Source: Rhodococcus sovatensis (GTDB lineage: Bacteria; Actinomycetota; Actinomycetes; Mycobacteriales; Mycobacteriaceae). From it: a DNA stretch of 64,000 bases. This document shows, piece after piece, positions 50,595 through 58,627 of this stretch (position 1 is the first letter of the stretch; every line of letters begins with the position of its first letter). The translations under genes were made by a program, and so were the position numbers. A model generated the notes under the pieces. That model was not told the DNA's origin, made no database searches, and saw only the letters and a program-made list of their open reading frames with translations. The DNA lies in assembly GCF_037327425.1 (NCBI RefSeq), contig NZ_CP147846.1, positions 4,216,001 through 4,280,000 on the forward strand. The letters are read 5' to 3'.

Positions 50595-51727
50595 CAGCTA
50601 CCCCGCGCAGGCTCGGACCGAGCCGGGCTTCACTCGTCGTTCGCGGAATTGCGGCAAGCGTGGTGATCGTCGCGGCCGCTGTCGCCGCAGTTGCGTACGG
50701 GGGTGGCGCTTTCGACCGTGGCACCGCGGTGCACGTCGATATCCCAGCCTCTGCGGGCTTGCTGATCGGCGAGATCGGAGTGCAGTACAACGGGGTTCAG
50801 GTCGGAACAGTTGTCGATATCGACAGCGGAATCGAACGATCGACGGTGACGATGCGGATCGACGCCACAGGTGTGCCCGCGTCCACGGCGGTGCGGGTCG
50901 TGCCTCGAACTCTGTTCGGAGATGTGTACTTACGGCTGGTCGACGACGGATCCGATCCGTCCCAACTCGCTTCCGGTGACCACCTGGCGATGGATACATC
51001 GGCCGAGGCAGTCCAGCTGGGCGAGGTCTACCGCCGCGTCACCGGTCTGCTGGACAGCCTCGAACCGGCCAAAGCGCAGATCGCCCTCACCGAGATCAGC
51101 ACTGCCCTGCAAGGCCGCGGAGACAGTCTCGGCGCCACGATCGATCGGCTTTCCGCGCTCACCGCGATGCTCGAACCTCGCGCACAGTCGGTGCTGGATC
51201 ACACTCCGCAGACGCGCGCGGTCGCCGACGCCCTTGCCGCAGCATCCCCCGACGTCCTCGCCACTGTCGAGGCGACGACGACGCTCTCGCAGACCATGCT
51301 CGATCGGTCACGAGGCGTCGAGAATCTGTTGACCAATGCAGCAGTCCTTGGCAGTACGGCATCGATTGCCGCCGAGGAGAACACCTCGAAGTCGATCACC
51401 GTGATCCACAGCGGTGCACCTGTGCTGCGGACAACTTCGGAGTACTCCTCGGGGCTGGCCGCGACCCTCGACATGTTCGAGCCGTTCGGAGCGGCTGGTG
51501 CGAAGATCTTCGCGAGCGGACGGTTCGACATCACGGCCGTTCCCGATTTCTCCTCGCCACTGCCGTACACGGCTGCGCAGTGCCCGAAGTACCCCGGACT
51601 CGACGGACCGAACTGTGCGTTGGCCGACATTCAGGACACCGTAACCACAACGCCGCAGCCACTGAACCCGGCCACGACGATCTTGCTTGCTCCCCTGCTC
51701 CGAGGGACGGAAGTGAGCATCCGATGA
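50591..51727 (+). CDS. mceA: Mce-family substrate-binding protein A
   Basis: The 378-residue protein starts at GTG. It has an N-terminal membrane anchor (about 15-38), the MlaD/MCE domain (about 45-125: VHVDIPASAGLLIGE, VQYNGVQVGTVVDID, PRTLFGDVYLRL) and a long helical region that builds the lipid-conducting tube. It starts at the yrbEB stop (GTGA) and ends with the mceB start (ATGA). It is somewhat short compared with MceA of mce1 (about 450 residues). Confidence 0.9.
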   Translation: MTATPRRLGPSRASLVVRGIAASVVIVAAAVAAVAYGGGAFDRGTAVHVDIPASAGLLIGEIGVQYNGVQVGTVVDIDSGIERSTVTMRIDATGVPASTAVRVVPRTLFGDVYLRLVDDGSDPSQLASGDHLAMDTSAEAVQLGEVYRRVTGLLDSLEPAKAQIALTEISTALQGRGDSLGATIDRLSALTAMLEPRAQSVLDHTPQTRAVADALAAASPDVLATVEATTTLSQTMLDRSRGVENLLTNAAVLGSTASIAAEENTSKSITVIHSGAPVLRTTSEYSSGLAATLDMFEPFGAAGAKIFASGRFDITAVPDFSSPLPYTAAQCPKYPGLDGPNCALADIQDTVTTTPQPLNPATTILLAPLLRGTEVSIR

Positions 51728-52740
51728 CCTCGCTACGACGCCCACTGTTCGCACTCACGGCGTTCACGACGGCCGGGATTCTGTCCACGATCGTCGTCGC
51801 CAACACACTCAGCGTCCCGGTAGCCGGGGACACGACGACGCACACCGCCGAGTTCACCGGCGTCGAAGGATTACGTGCCGGCAACGATGTCACCCTCGCG
51901 GGTGTCAGGATCGGCAAGGTCGAAGGCGTGGAATTCACCACCGACGGTTCACGATCGACCGCCGTAGTCACGTTCGACGTCCAGGAGTCGGTTCCGATCG
52001 CTGCCAATGTCACCGCCGCAATTCGGTACGGAGACATGCTCGGCGCACGGTACCTCGCTTTGGTGGCCCCGGACGATCCAACCGGAACACTCGATGACGG
52101 AGACAGCATTCCGATCGATCGAACGTCACCGCCGGTAGACCTGACCGCACTGGTGAACGGATTCAAACCACTGTTCGACGCCATCGACCCAGCGCAGGTC
52201 AATGCGCTGGCTCGCTCGATCACGGATGCGTTCAGCGGCGAGTCAGGGACGGTCGACTCGCTGCTTCGCCATATCGCGTCCGTCACGAATGCCCTGTCGG
52301 ACAACGAGCAAGTTCTGACCGAACTGATCACCGACCTCGATTCGGTGTTGCAGACGATGAATTCGCGCGGCGCCGACATCACCCGACTGATCACCGGATT
52401 GACCGACATGAGTCAGGTCGTCGCCGACCGAAATACCGCTGTGATCACCGTGCTCGACGAGGGCTCCGGAGCGATCCATGCACTTGCCGAGCTGCTGACG
52501 AGCGCATCCGGTTCCCTCGACCGGACCGTTACCGATCTGACCGCAACCACCCAATCGTGGATTCCGGAGACCGAACAATTCGACCGAACCATGACGGTAC
52601 TTCCCGAACTGGCACAGTCGATCAACCATATCGGTGACTACGGCGGCTGGCTGAACCTGTACACCTGCAATTTCACCCTGAAGGCAGGTGATGCCGAGGT
52701 GAATATCTTCGGCGGAACGCACACGGAGATCTGCCGATGA
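51724..52740 (+). CDS. mceB: Mce-family protein B
   Basis: The 338-residue protein has an N-terminal hydrophobic anchor (about 7-27), the MCE domain (about 35-115: GLRAGNDVTLAGVRIGKVEGVEF and YGDMLGARYLALV) and a helical tail with a terminal Cys pair (NLYTCNF and ICR) that could form a disulfide. One of six subunits of the hetero-hexameric importer. ATGA overlaps at both ends indicate tight stoichiometric coupling. Confidence 0.9.
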   Translation: MTSLRRPLFALTAFTTAGILSTIVVANTLSVPVAGDTTTHTAEFTGVEGLRAGNDVTLAGVRIGKVEGVEFTTDGSRSTAVVTFDVQESVPIAANVTAAIRYGDMLGARYLALVAPDDPTGTLDDGDSIPIDRTSPPVDLTALVNGFKPLFDAIDPAQVNALARSITDAFSGESGTVDSLLRHIASVTNALSDNEQVLTELITDLDSVLQTMNSRGADITRLITGLTDMSQVVADRNTAVITVLDEGSGAIHALAELLTSASGSLDRTVTDLTATTQSWIPETEQFDRTMTVLPELAQSINHIGDYGGWLNLYTCNFTLKAGDAEVNIFGGTHTEICR

Positions 52741-53747
52741 GCACCGCACGCCTCGGGTCGATCGGAATTGTGGCTGTCATCGCAGTACTCGCCTCTGCCC
52801 TCGTCATTCCGCAAGGTTGGTATCTAGTTCGAACCAGTTCCTACACAGCTCAATTCGCTCATGCAGGTGGATTGACGGAATCCGATCCGGTGTTCGTCGC
52901 CGGTGTCCCTGCGGGTCGGGTCGACAGCATCGATCTTGCGGGTGACCACGTCGACGTACACTTCCGTCTCGACCGCGACCGCGAGCTCGGCGACCGAACA
53001 ACCGCCGCCGTGAAGCTCAGAACCATCCTCGGTAAGCGGTATCTCGACGTCGTTCCCGACGGCACCGGATCAGTCGGCGACGACAGGACCATTCCAACCG
53101 AGCGCACCTCCGTCCCCTACTCGCTCGACGATATCGGCACAGAGGTTCAGTCCGTCGCCACCGAACTCGACGTCACCGCACTCGCATCGATGGTGTCCAC
53201 GCTGCGCGAGACAGTGCCCGCGGATCGCGCCGTCGTGTCCGACGCGCTCACTGGCGTCAGCACGGCCTCGGCGGTGCTTGCACGCAACGACGAAAAGATT
53301 GCCGGACTGCTCGACGCCGCACAGTCACTTACACGGTCGGTAGCGACCGAGAGCGAGTCGATCGGCACACTCCCCGGGAATGCTCAGTTGGTTCTGGACA
53401 CGCTGTCGGACAGGCGAACCGCCATCAGCGGCGTGGTGACCGATCTTCGCACGGTCATCGAGTCGGCGTCGGCCTTTCTCGACGGCAATGCCACCGAACT
53501 CGATCAGCTTCTCATCGACATGCGCTCTGTCACCGACACACTCGACCGAAACGGACGCAACATCGACACTCTACTGACGACTCTTCCCGCTGGGCTCCGC
53601 GCCGTCACCGATGCCACCGGAAACGGCAACTGGGTCGATGTCTCGGCCCCTGCAGGCCCGCTGCCCGACAACCTGCTCTGCGCACTGGGCATCTTCGACG
53701 ACCATGCTGCGGGCGAAGTGCCCGGTATGCAGGGGTGCAGCGGATGA
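52737..53747 (+). CDS. mceC: Mce-family protein C
   Basis: The 336-residue protein has an N-terminal anchor (about 7-25), an MCE domain (about 35-115: SDPVFVAGVPAGRVDSIDLAG, LRTILGKRYLDVVP) and a helical coiled region. LLCALG and MQGCSG supply two C-terminal cysteines. ATGA overlaps at both ends. Confidence 0.9.
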   Translation: MSTARLGSIGIVAVIAVLASALVIPQGWYLVRTSSYTAQFAHAGGLTESDPVFVAGVPAGRVDSIDLAGDHVDVHFRLDRDRELGDRTTAAVKLRTILGKRYLDVVPDGTGSVGDDRTIPTERTSVPYSLDDIGTEVQSVATELDVTALASMVSTLRETVPADRAVVSDALTGVSTASAVLARNDEKIAGLLDAAQSLTRSVATESESIGTLPGNAQLVLDTLSDRRTAISGVVTDLRTVIESASAFLDGNATELDQLLIDMRSVTDTLDRNGRNIDTLLTTLPAGLRAVTDATGNGNWVDVSAPAGPLPDNLLCALGIFDDHAAGEVPGMQGCSG

Positions 53748-54817
53748 AGATCCTCGCAGCGCTCGTCGCCATCGGGTCCGTTGTCGGCGCCTGGTTCGTC
53801 TTCTTCGCCTCCGACGACAGCACCACCGTCACAGCGGATTTCTCCTACATCAACGGAATCTACCCGGGCAGTCCCGTGCATGTTCTCGGTGTTCCGGTCG
53901 GCACGGTGGACGCAGTCAGCCCGCAGGGCACGTCGGTACGAGTGACGATGAGGGTGGAATCCGGAGTCGACATCCCGGCGGACGCGGGCGCGTTCGTTAT
54001 GAATCCTTCGGTCATCAGTGACCGTTTCGTCGAACTCGGGCCTGCATACCGAGGCGGTCCGACCCTGGACGAGGCGGTGATCCCCGTCGAGCGCAACCGC
54101 TCACCGATCAACTGGGATCAGCTCCTGGACAGCGTCAACACCGTCGCCAGCGCACTCGGCACACAATCCTCCGCAGGCGCGAGCGGGATCGGGTCCGCAT
54201 TGGACATCGTCGCCGACGGCACCGCGGGCCTCGGACCGGAGATCAACGATGCAATCGGCAACATCTCACGGGCAACAGCGGTGGTCGGCGGCAACAGCGA
54301 GGAACTCGGCACCCTCATCGAGAACATCGACCGATTCATCGGTGCCGTCGCATCCCGTCAAGGCGCAGTTCAGTCGGTGACCGATTCCCTCGCGCAGCTC
54401 GGCGCGGAAATACAGCAGCAAGACCTCGACATCGGCGAACCCATCGCACAGCTGCGCTCGATGTTCGACCACCTCGACCGTCTGTTGGTCGACCGCGGCG
54501 ACGGCCTTCGCGCGGTGCTGCAGAACGCCAGCACACTGACCGGGCAGTTCGCCGCCCACGACGCACAGTTCGCCGAACTCGTGGACCTGCTTCCGCTCAT
54601 GATGGAGAACATCGGCAACACCATCGGCGAGGACCAGCGCGCGCGAATCCGGTTGAACGTCTCGACCGACCTGGACCAGTTCGCCGTCGCCGTCCCGCTG
54701 TGTCGGGAACTGGCGCTGCCGATCTGCACCGGAGCGGGTATCACCAATCCGATCCCCGTTCCGATCAGCACCTCGAATCCACTCGGGCTCGCGCAGCTGT
54801 TGGGAGGAGGGCGATGA
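53744..54817 (+). CDS. mceD: Mce-family protein D
   Basis: The 357-residue protein begins MKILAALVAIGSVVGAWFVFF, a membrane anchor. The MCE domain follows (about 28-105: YPGSPVHVLGVPVGTVDAV, SVISDRFVELGP), then the helical region and a Pro-rich end (NPIPVPISTSNP). A C-terminal Cys pair (VPLCREL and PICTG) may form a disulfide. ATGA overlaps with mceC and the mceE start codon. Confidence 0.9.
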   Translation: MKILAALVAIGSVVGAWFVFFASDDSTTVTADFSYINGIYPGSPVHVLGVPVGTVDAVSPQGTSVRVTMRVESGVDIPADAGAFVMNPSVISDRFVELGPAYRGGPTLDEAVIPVERNRSPINWDQLLDSVNTVASALGTQSSAGASGIGSALDIVADGTAGLGPEINDAIGNISRATAVVGGNSEELGTLIENIDRFIGAVASRQGAVQSVTDSLAQLGAEIQQQDLDIGEPIAQLRSMFDHLDRLLVDRGDGLRAVLQNASTLTGQFAAHDAQFAELVDLLPLMMENIGNTIGEDQRARIRLNVSTDLDQFAVAVPLCRELALPICTGAGITNPIPVPISTSNPLGLAQLLGGGR

Positions 54818-55841
54818 AACCGTTGATTCCACTGGTTGCGAGTTGCCTCCTGCTCAGCGGATGCAGCCTCGGGCTCGGCCAACTGCCCATCGGTCGCTCG
54901 GTCGCTCGGTCGAGGGAGAGAACTACCTCGTCGTCGCGAACTTCCCTCGCGCCGACCGAATCCGACTCGGCACCGAGGTCAGGGTCGGCCAGCAGCTGGT
55001 GGGACGAGTGCACGACCTGTCCACCGACGGCATTCACGCGCTAGTGGAACTGAGTCTGTCCCAGTCGGTTCCACTACCCGCCGACGTGACCGCCTCGCTC
55101 GAACTCCCGTCGGCGTTGGGAGAACCCTACGTACGGTTGACGCTTCCGCAGGATCCCTCGCAGAATGCGTTGACCGACGGCGCTGTCCTCGACAACACCT
55201 CCATCGGACCGGAACTCGAATCATCACTCGCCACTCTCGGTCTGGTTCTCAACGGCAGCGGACTCGACCAGCTGCAGACGATCATGACCGAGATGAACGA
55301 CGCTTTCGGCGGCCGCGGGCCGGAGATTCGCGAACTCCTGCACAGCGCCGACAGAATCGCCGCGAACGCAGTTGACCACCAGGTCGAATTCGATCGGGTA
55401 CCGGCCGCAGCCGGGACGGTATCGGCGACGCTTGCGGACAACAGGGCTGCGCTCGACACCGGTCTCACTGTGGCTGCGCCGACGATGGAGTTGCTCGTAC
55501 GCCAGCGAGACCACATTGCCTCGATCCTCGATTCCACCTCGGCCTTGGCATCATCGGCGCAGGCTCTGTTCGTCGACGATCAAGATCGACTCACGACGGG
55601 TGTCCATGATCTCGCCGACATCGTGAGTTCGATTCAGGGATTCAACGATTCGGTGACTCCGACGCTCGCCAACATGAACCGGTTCATCGACGGTTTCAAC
55701 GGCGCAGTTCATGGTGACTATCTCGTGTTCGACGGCGCGCTCGACCTGCCGGAGACCGTGGGAGAACTGATGACGGGCGGCCGCGTCGCCGACGTTCCCG
55801 CGACACTGCAGGAATTGCTCGTGCCGGGAGGACACCCATGA
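54814..55841 (+). pseudogene. mceE: mceE lipoprotein gene, out of frame through an 8-bp tandem duplication
   Basis: The gene starts at the ATGA of mceD with a clear lipoprotein signal peptide, MKPLIPLVASCLLLSGC (lipobox LLSGC, C17). After about 28 codons the frame breaks at CGGTCGCT CGGTCGCT CGGTCG (54891-54912). As written, translation ends at 55044 after 76 codons. The MCE domain (ENYLVVANFPRADRIRLGTEV onward) continues in another frame to 55841, where it meets mceF as ATGA. Removing one 8-bp unit restores a continuous 339-residue MceE. This may be a slippage (phase-variable) state, a genuine loss or an assembly error. Codon use in the downstream part looks normal, which argues for recent change. 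Confidence 0.8.
54891..54912. repeat. 8-bp tandem repeat disrupting mceE
   Basis: CGGTCGCT is present at 54891-54898 and 54899-54906, followed by the partial unit CGGTCG (54907-54912). One unit fewer would bring the lipoprotein signal and the MCE domain into one frame. Short tandem repeats whose length is not a multiple of three are prone to slipped-strand copy-number change. Confidence 0.85.
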
Positions 55842-57043
55842 GCAGGGGCGTGCGGATTCAGCTGGTGCTGTTCGTCGTCACCGCTGTCCTCGCTGTGGTC
55901 GTCGGCAGCAACTATGCGCTCGGCTCGCAGTACCTTCGCGGATCGATCGACCTCGAGGCACCGATGACCGACGCGATGAACCTCGGTGTCGGTGCGGGCG
56001 TCACGTATCGGGGTGTCGCGGTCGGCACGATCACCGACATCTCCGTTGCGCCACACGGTGCGAACGCCCATCTCGCGCTGGATCCAGGCACTTCGATACC
56101 AGTCGGATCGACCGCGAAGGTCACCACCAGCAGCGCACTGGGGATCATGAGCCTGGACATCATGCCAAGCACTGCGGACGGCCCATTTCTCTCGGACGGC
56201 GACACCCTCGACGTCCCACCCGAGCTCCACCCGCTACAGCTGGACGAATTGCTGACGCAGATGGCGGCGCTCGCCGACTCGATCGACCCCGCGTCCATCA
56301 CGACGCTGAGCGAGACCGCCGGAACCGCGCTCGCCGGCACCGGAACCGCGCTGAATCAGCTGCTCGACGACGTGGACACGCTCAGTCTGCTGCTCGAGTC
56401 CCACGCCCCGGCGCTGGCGAACATCGTCGATTCCTCGCTACCGATGCTCGACGCGGCGGCGGCACAGGCGGACGGCGTCACCGGTGCGGCCGCAGCGGCA
56501 CGAGAGGTCACTCAGCAGCTGCTCGCGCAGGAGCCGTCGTTGATCTATCTCGTGGATCGATCACCCGACGCGCTCGAGAGAACCAGCAGGCTCCTCGACG
56601 ACACGCGCGGCACCGTCGGCGCGTTGATGACCAACCTCGTGACCGTCACCGATGTTCTCGGGGACCGCACGCCCGCGCTGTCGGCATTCCTGTCGACCAC
56701 GCCCGAAACGCTGGAAAAGCTGACCTCCATCGTGCACGGCGACCGCGGCGATTTCACGCTCGTCGCCACCCAGGGCCCGGTCTGCTGGTACGACAGCGAA
56801 CGGCGAACCGTCGGCGACGAATCTCCGCGTAGTCCAGACCTGTCGCTGTACTGCCCACCCGGTGAAGACCTTGCGCAGCGAGGTTCTGCAAACGCCCCAC
56901 GGCCGAACGACCTCGGCCTGTCGGGCGCGACCTCGCCGGGCAACGTCACGGGCCCACCGATCGTCGACGATCCCCTTCTCATCCCGACCGGGGTGGAGGC
57001 GCTCGACTACTGGAAGAAGCTCCTGGAAGGAGTGCAGAAGTGA
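55838..57043 (+). CDS. mceF: Mce-family protein F
   Basis: The 401-residue subunit has an N-terminal anchor (about 8-30), the MCE domain (about 35-120: GVGAGVTYRGVAVGTITDISV, SSALGIMSLDIM), an Ala-rich helical region and a C-terminal domain with VCWYDSERRT and LYCPPGEDL (a Cys pair), then a Pro-rich tail. It overlaps the mceE end (ATGA) and the mas gene start (GTGA). It is probably the tip subunit of the complex. Confidence 0.9.
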   Translation: MSRGVRIQLVLFVVTAVLAVVVGSNYALGSQYLRGSIDLEAPMTDAMNLGVGAGVTYRGVAVGTITDISVAPHGANAHLALDPGTSIPVGSTAKVTTSSALGIMSLDIMPSTADGPFLSDGDTLDVPPELHPLQLDELLTQMAALADSIDPASITTLSETAGTALAGTGTALNQLLDDVDTLSLLLESHAPALANIVDSSLPMLDAAAAQADGVTGAAAAAREVTQQLLAQEPSLIYLVDRSPDALERTSRLLDDTRGTVGALMTNLVTVTDVLGDRTPALSAFLSTTPETLEKLTSIVHGDRGDFTLVATQGPVCWYDSERRTVGDESPRSPDLSLYCPPGEDLAQRGSANAPRPNDLGLSGATSPGNVTGPPIVDDPLLIPTGVEALDYWKKLLEGVQK

Positions 57044-57510
57044 CAGTACGCAAGAGTGCGGCCGCGCTCGTGATCCTCGCTCTCGCAACCGGTGTGGCCG
57101 TACTCGGCTACCTCCACCTGGGCGACCGCAAGCTCGACGACCTACGGACGACGGCATTGGCGTCGGCGACGCAGTACACCGAGGAACTCGCGACGTACGA
57201 CTTCGACGACTCGGGTGCGAACCTCGACCGCGTCACCGCCGCATCCACCGAGGAGTTCGCCCAGACGTATCGCGACGTATCCGGGAAACTGCAGGGATTG
57301 CTGACGAGTGGGCAGGGCTCGTCGACGGGCCACGTCGTCACCGCAGGAATCGTCGAAATCGACGACCGGAATGCGCTCGTCGCGGTGTTCCTCGATCAGG
57401 AGGTTCGCAACCTGTCGGTACCGGGCGGTCGCACCGATTCCTCGCGCATGGTGATCGGTCTCGAGCGCTCCGGTGATCGATGGTTACTTGCCTCAGCGGA
57501 GCCTCGGTGA
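57040..57510 (+). CDS. Mce-associated membrane protein
   Basis: The 156-residue protein starts at GTG. It has one N-terminal membrane helix (about 6-25) and a small periplasmic domain of the Mas/Mam type (YDFDDSGANLDRVTAASTEEF then VVTAGIVEIDDRNALVAVFLDQEV). Such proteins follow mce genes in actinobacteria and stabilise the complex. It is coupled to mceF by GTGA and closes the operon. Only one such gene follows, although several operons have two to four. Confidence 0.86.
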   Translation: MTVRKSAAALVILALATGVAVLGYLHLGDRKLDDLRTTALASATQYTEELATYDFDDSGANLDRVTAASTEEFAQTYRDVSGKLQGLLTSGQGSSTGHVVTAGIVEIDDRNALVAVFLDQEVRNLSVPGGRTDSSRMVIGLERSGDRWLLASAEPR

Positions 57511-57620
57511 GATAGCCGCGAGAGCGGACATTGACATGATCGCAGGCCGGCCACGAAGGCCGAAGTGCTGGTCGGGGCACACCCCCAATCACAAAGCACG
57601 TAGCCTGACTGAGAAGGTAC

Positions 57621-57675
57621 GGTGGCTCCAGTTCGAATGACACGCGTGTCGTTCGAAAAGATTGTCGGAGCCACC
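57621..57675. other. Nested inverted-repeat element upstream of mihF-like gene
   Basis: GGTGGCTCC (57621-57629) and GGAGCCACC (57667-57675) form an outer stem. Inside it TTCGAATGACACG (57632-57644) and CGTGTCGTTCGAA (57645-57657) form a near-perfect 26-bp palindrome with one mismatch. It lies in the 235-bp gap between the mce operon end and the IHF gene, 70 bp before the latter. It could be a structured leader, a protein-binding site or a processed RNA. No promoter or T tract is obvious. Confidence 0.55.
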
Positions 57676-57745
57676 AGGCACGATGCAAGAGGGTCCCGAC
57701 CATGTCACCAAAGCGACGGGTCACCACTATCGAGGAGATAAGGCC

Positions 57746-58060
57746 ATGGCTTTACCAGTATTGACTCCGGAACAGCGCACCGCGGCTCTGGCCAAGGCTG
57801 CCGAGGCGCGCACCGCCCGGTCGAAGCTGCTGGCCGCCGTCAAGTCCGGCGAGCTCAGCGTCGCTGACGTTCTCGCGAAGGCCGAGAACGACGAAATCGT
57901 CAAGAAGACCAAGGTGTCCGCCCTGATCAAGGCACTTCCGGGTGTCGGTTCGGTGCGCGCCGCACAGCTGCTCGAGCAGCTGTCCATCGCAGATACCCGC
58001 CGCATCGGCGGCCTCGGCGCAAACCAGCGTGAAGCGCTGCTGGCGGCCGTCGCGTCCTGA
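57746..58060 (+). CDS. Integration-host-factor-like DNA-binding protein (mIHF/sIHF family)
   Basis: The 104-residue protein begins MALPVLTPEQRTAALAKAAEARTAR, the conserved long N-terminal helix of actinobacterial IHF, and has the helix-two-turns-helix DNA-binding part TKVSALIKALPGVGSVRAAQLLEQL (described here by its first and last motifs) and RRIGGLGANQREALL. GAGGAG before the ATG supports the start. Canonical mIHF genes sit next to gmk; this one lies between the mce operon and a K+/H+ antiporter gene pair, so it may be a second, diverged paralogue. Confidence 0.82.
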   Translation: MALPVLTPEQRTAALAKAAEARTARSKLLAAVKSGELSVADVLAKAENDEIVKKTKVSALIKALPGVGSVRAAQLLEQLSIADTRRIGGLGANQREALLAAVAS

Positions 58061-58111
58061 TACAGGGCTTGTGCGGTACGGGTCACACTCGACGGGGCTA
58101 GCATTTCCCCC

Positions 58112-58594
58112 ATGAACGTCGAAGTGACCCTGCTGCCCGGGATCGGGGTGCGGAAAGACTTCGCCCTCGCATCCGGGCGCCGCATCGGAGTCATCACCCG
58201 CAAAGACGGCGCGAACGAGCTCATCGTCTCGCGCAAAGATGACCCCGACGCAACACAGGCGTCGATCACGTTGAGCAATGAGGAAGCGGCGGCGCTGGGC
58301 AATCTGCTCGGCACGCCGCAACTCATTGCTCAACTCGGGGAAGAGCATCGCGATCTCCCCGGCATCAACACTCGCCAGCTCCCGATCCGCGAAGGTTCGC
58401 GGTACGACGGTCGAGCTCTCGGCGACACCACGATGCGCACCAAAACAGGCGTGTCCATCGTTGCGGTGATGCGTGCCGGCCAGGTGCAACCGTCACCCAC
58501 GCCGGACTTCACTCTCACTGCGGGCGACTTGCTGGTCGCTGTCGGCACCGCCGACGGTCTCGACGCAGCCACCAAACTTCTCGGCAACAACTGA
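58112..58594 (+). CDS. KhtT-like regulatory subunit of a K+/H+ antiporter
   Basis: The 160-residue protein begins MNVEVTLLPGIGVRKDFALASG, which matches KhtT-like regulators, and ends with an RCK_C/TrkA-C domain (about 78-158: REGSRYDGRALGDTTMRTKTG, then GDLLVAVGTADGLDA). RCK_C domains bind cyclic nucleotides such as c-di-AMP in related systems, which would gate the antiporter. TAGCAT ends 7 bp before the ATG, so a leaderless mRNA is possible. It is 33 bp before the antiporter gene. Confidence 0.85.
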   Translation: MNVEVTLLPGIGVRKDFALASGRRIGVITRKDGANELIVSRKDDPDATQASITLSNEEAAALGNLLGTPQLIAQLGEEHRDLPGINTRQLPIREGSRYDGRALGDTTMRTKTGVSIVAVMRAGQVQPSPTPDFTLTAGDLLVAVGTADGLDAATKLLGNN

Positions 58595-58627
58595 GACGGA
58601 CGGGGCGAGAAGAGACGGGGTCGACCG

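Noticed and set aside
54843..55841. mceE starting with TTG at 54843 as an intact gene
   Set aside because: That frame lacks the lipoprotein signal, which is clear in the other frame with the mceD-coupled ATG. An out-of-frame gene explains both.
57632..57657. TTCGAAT resembling a tRNA T-loop
   Set aside because: There is no acceptor stem, D-arm or anticodon arm around it. It is part of a palindrome.
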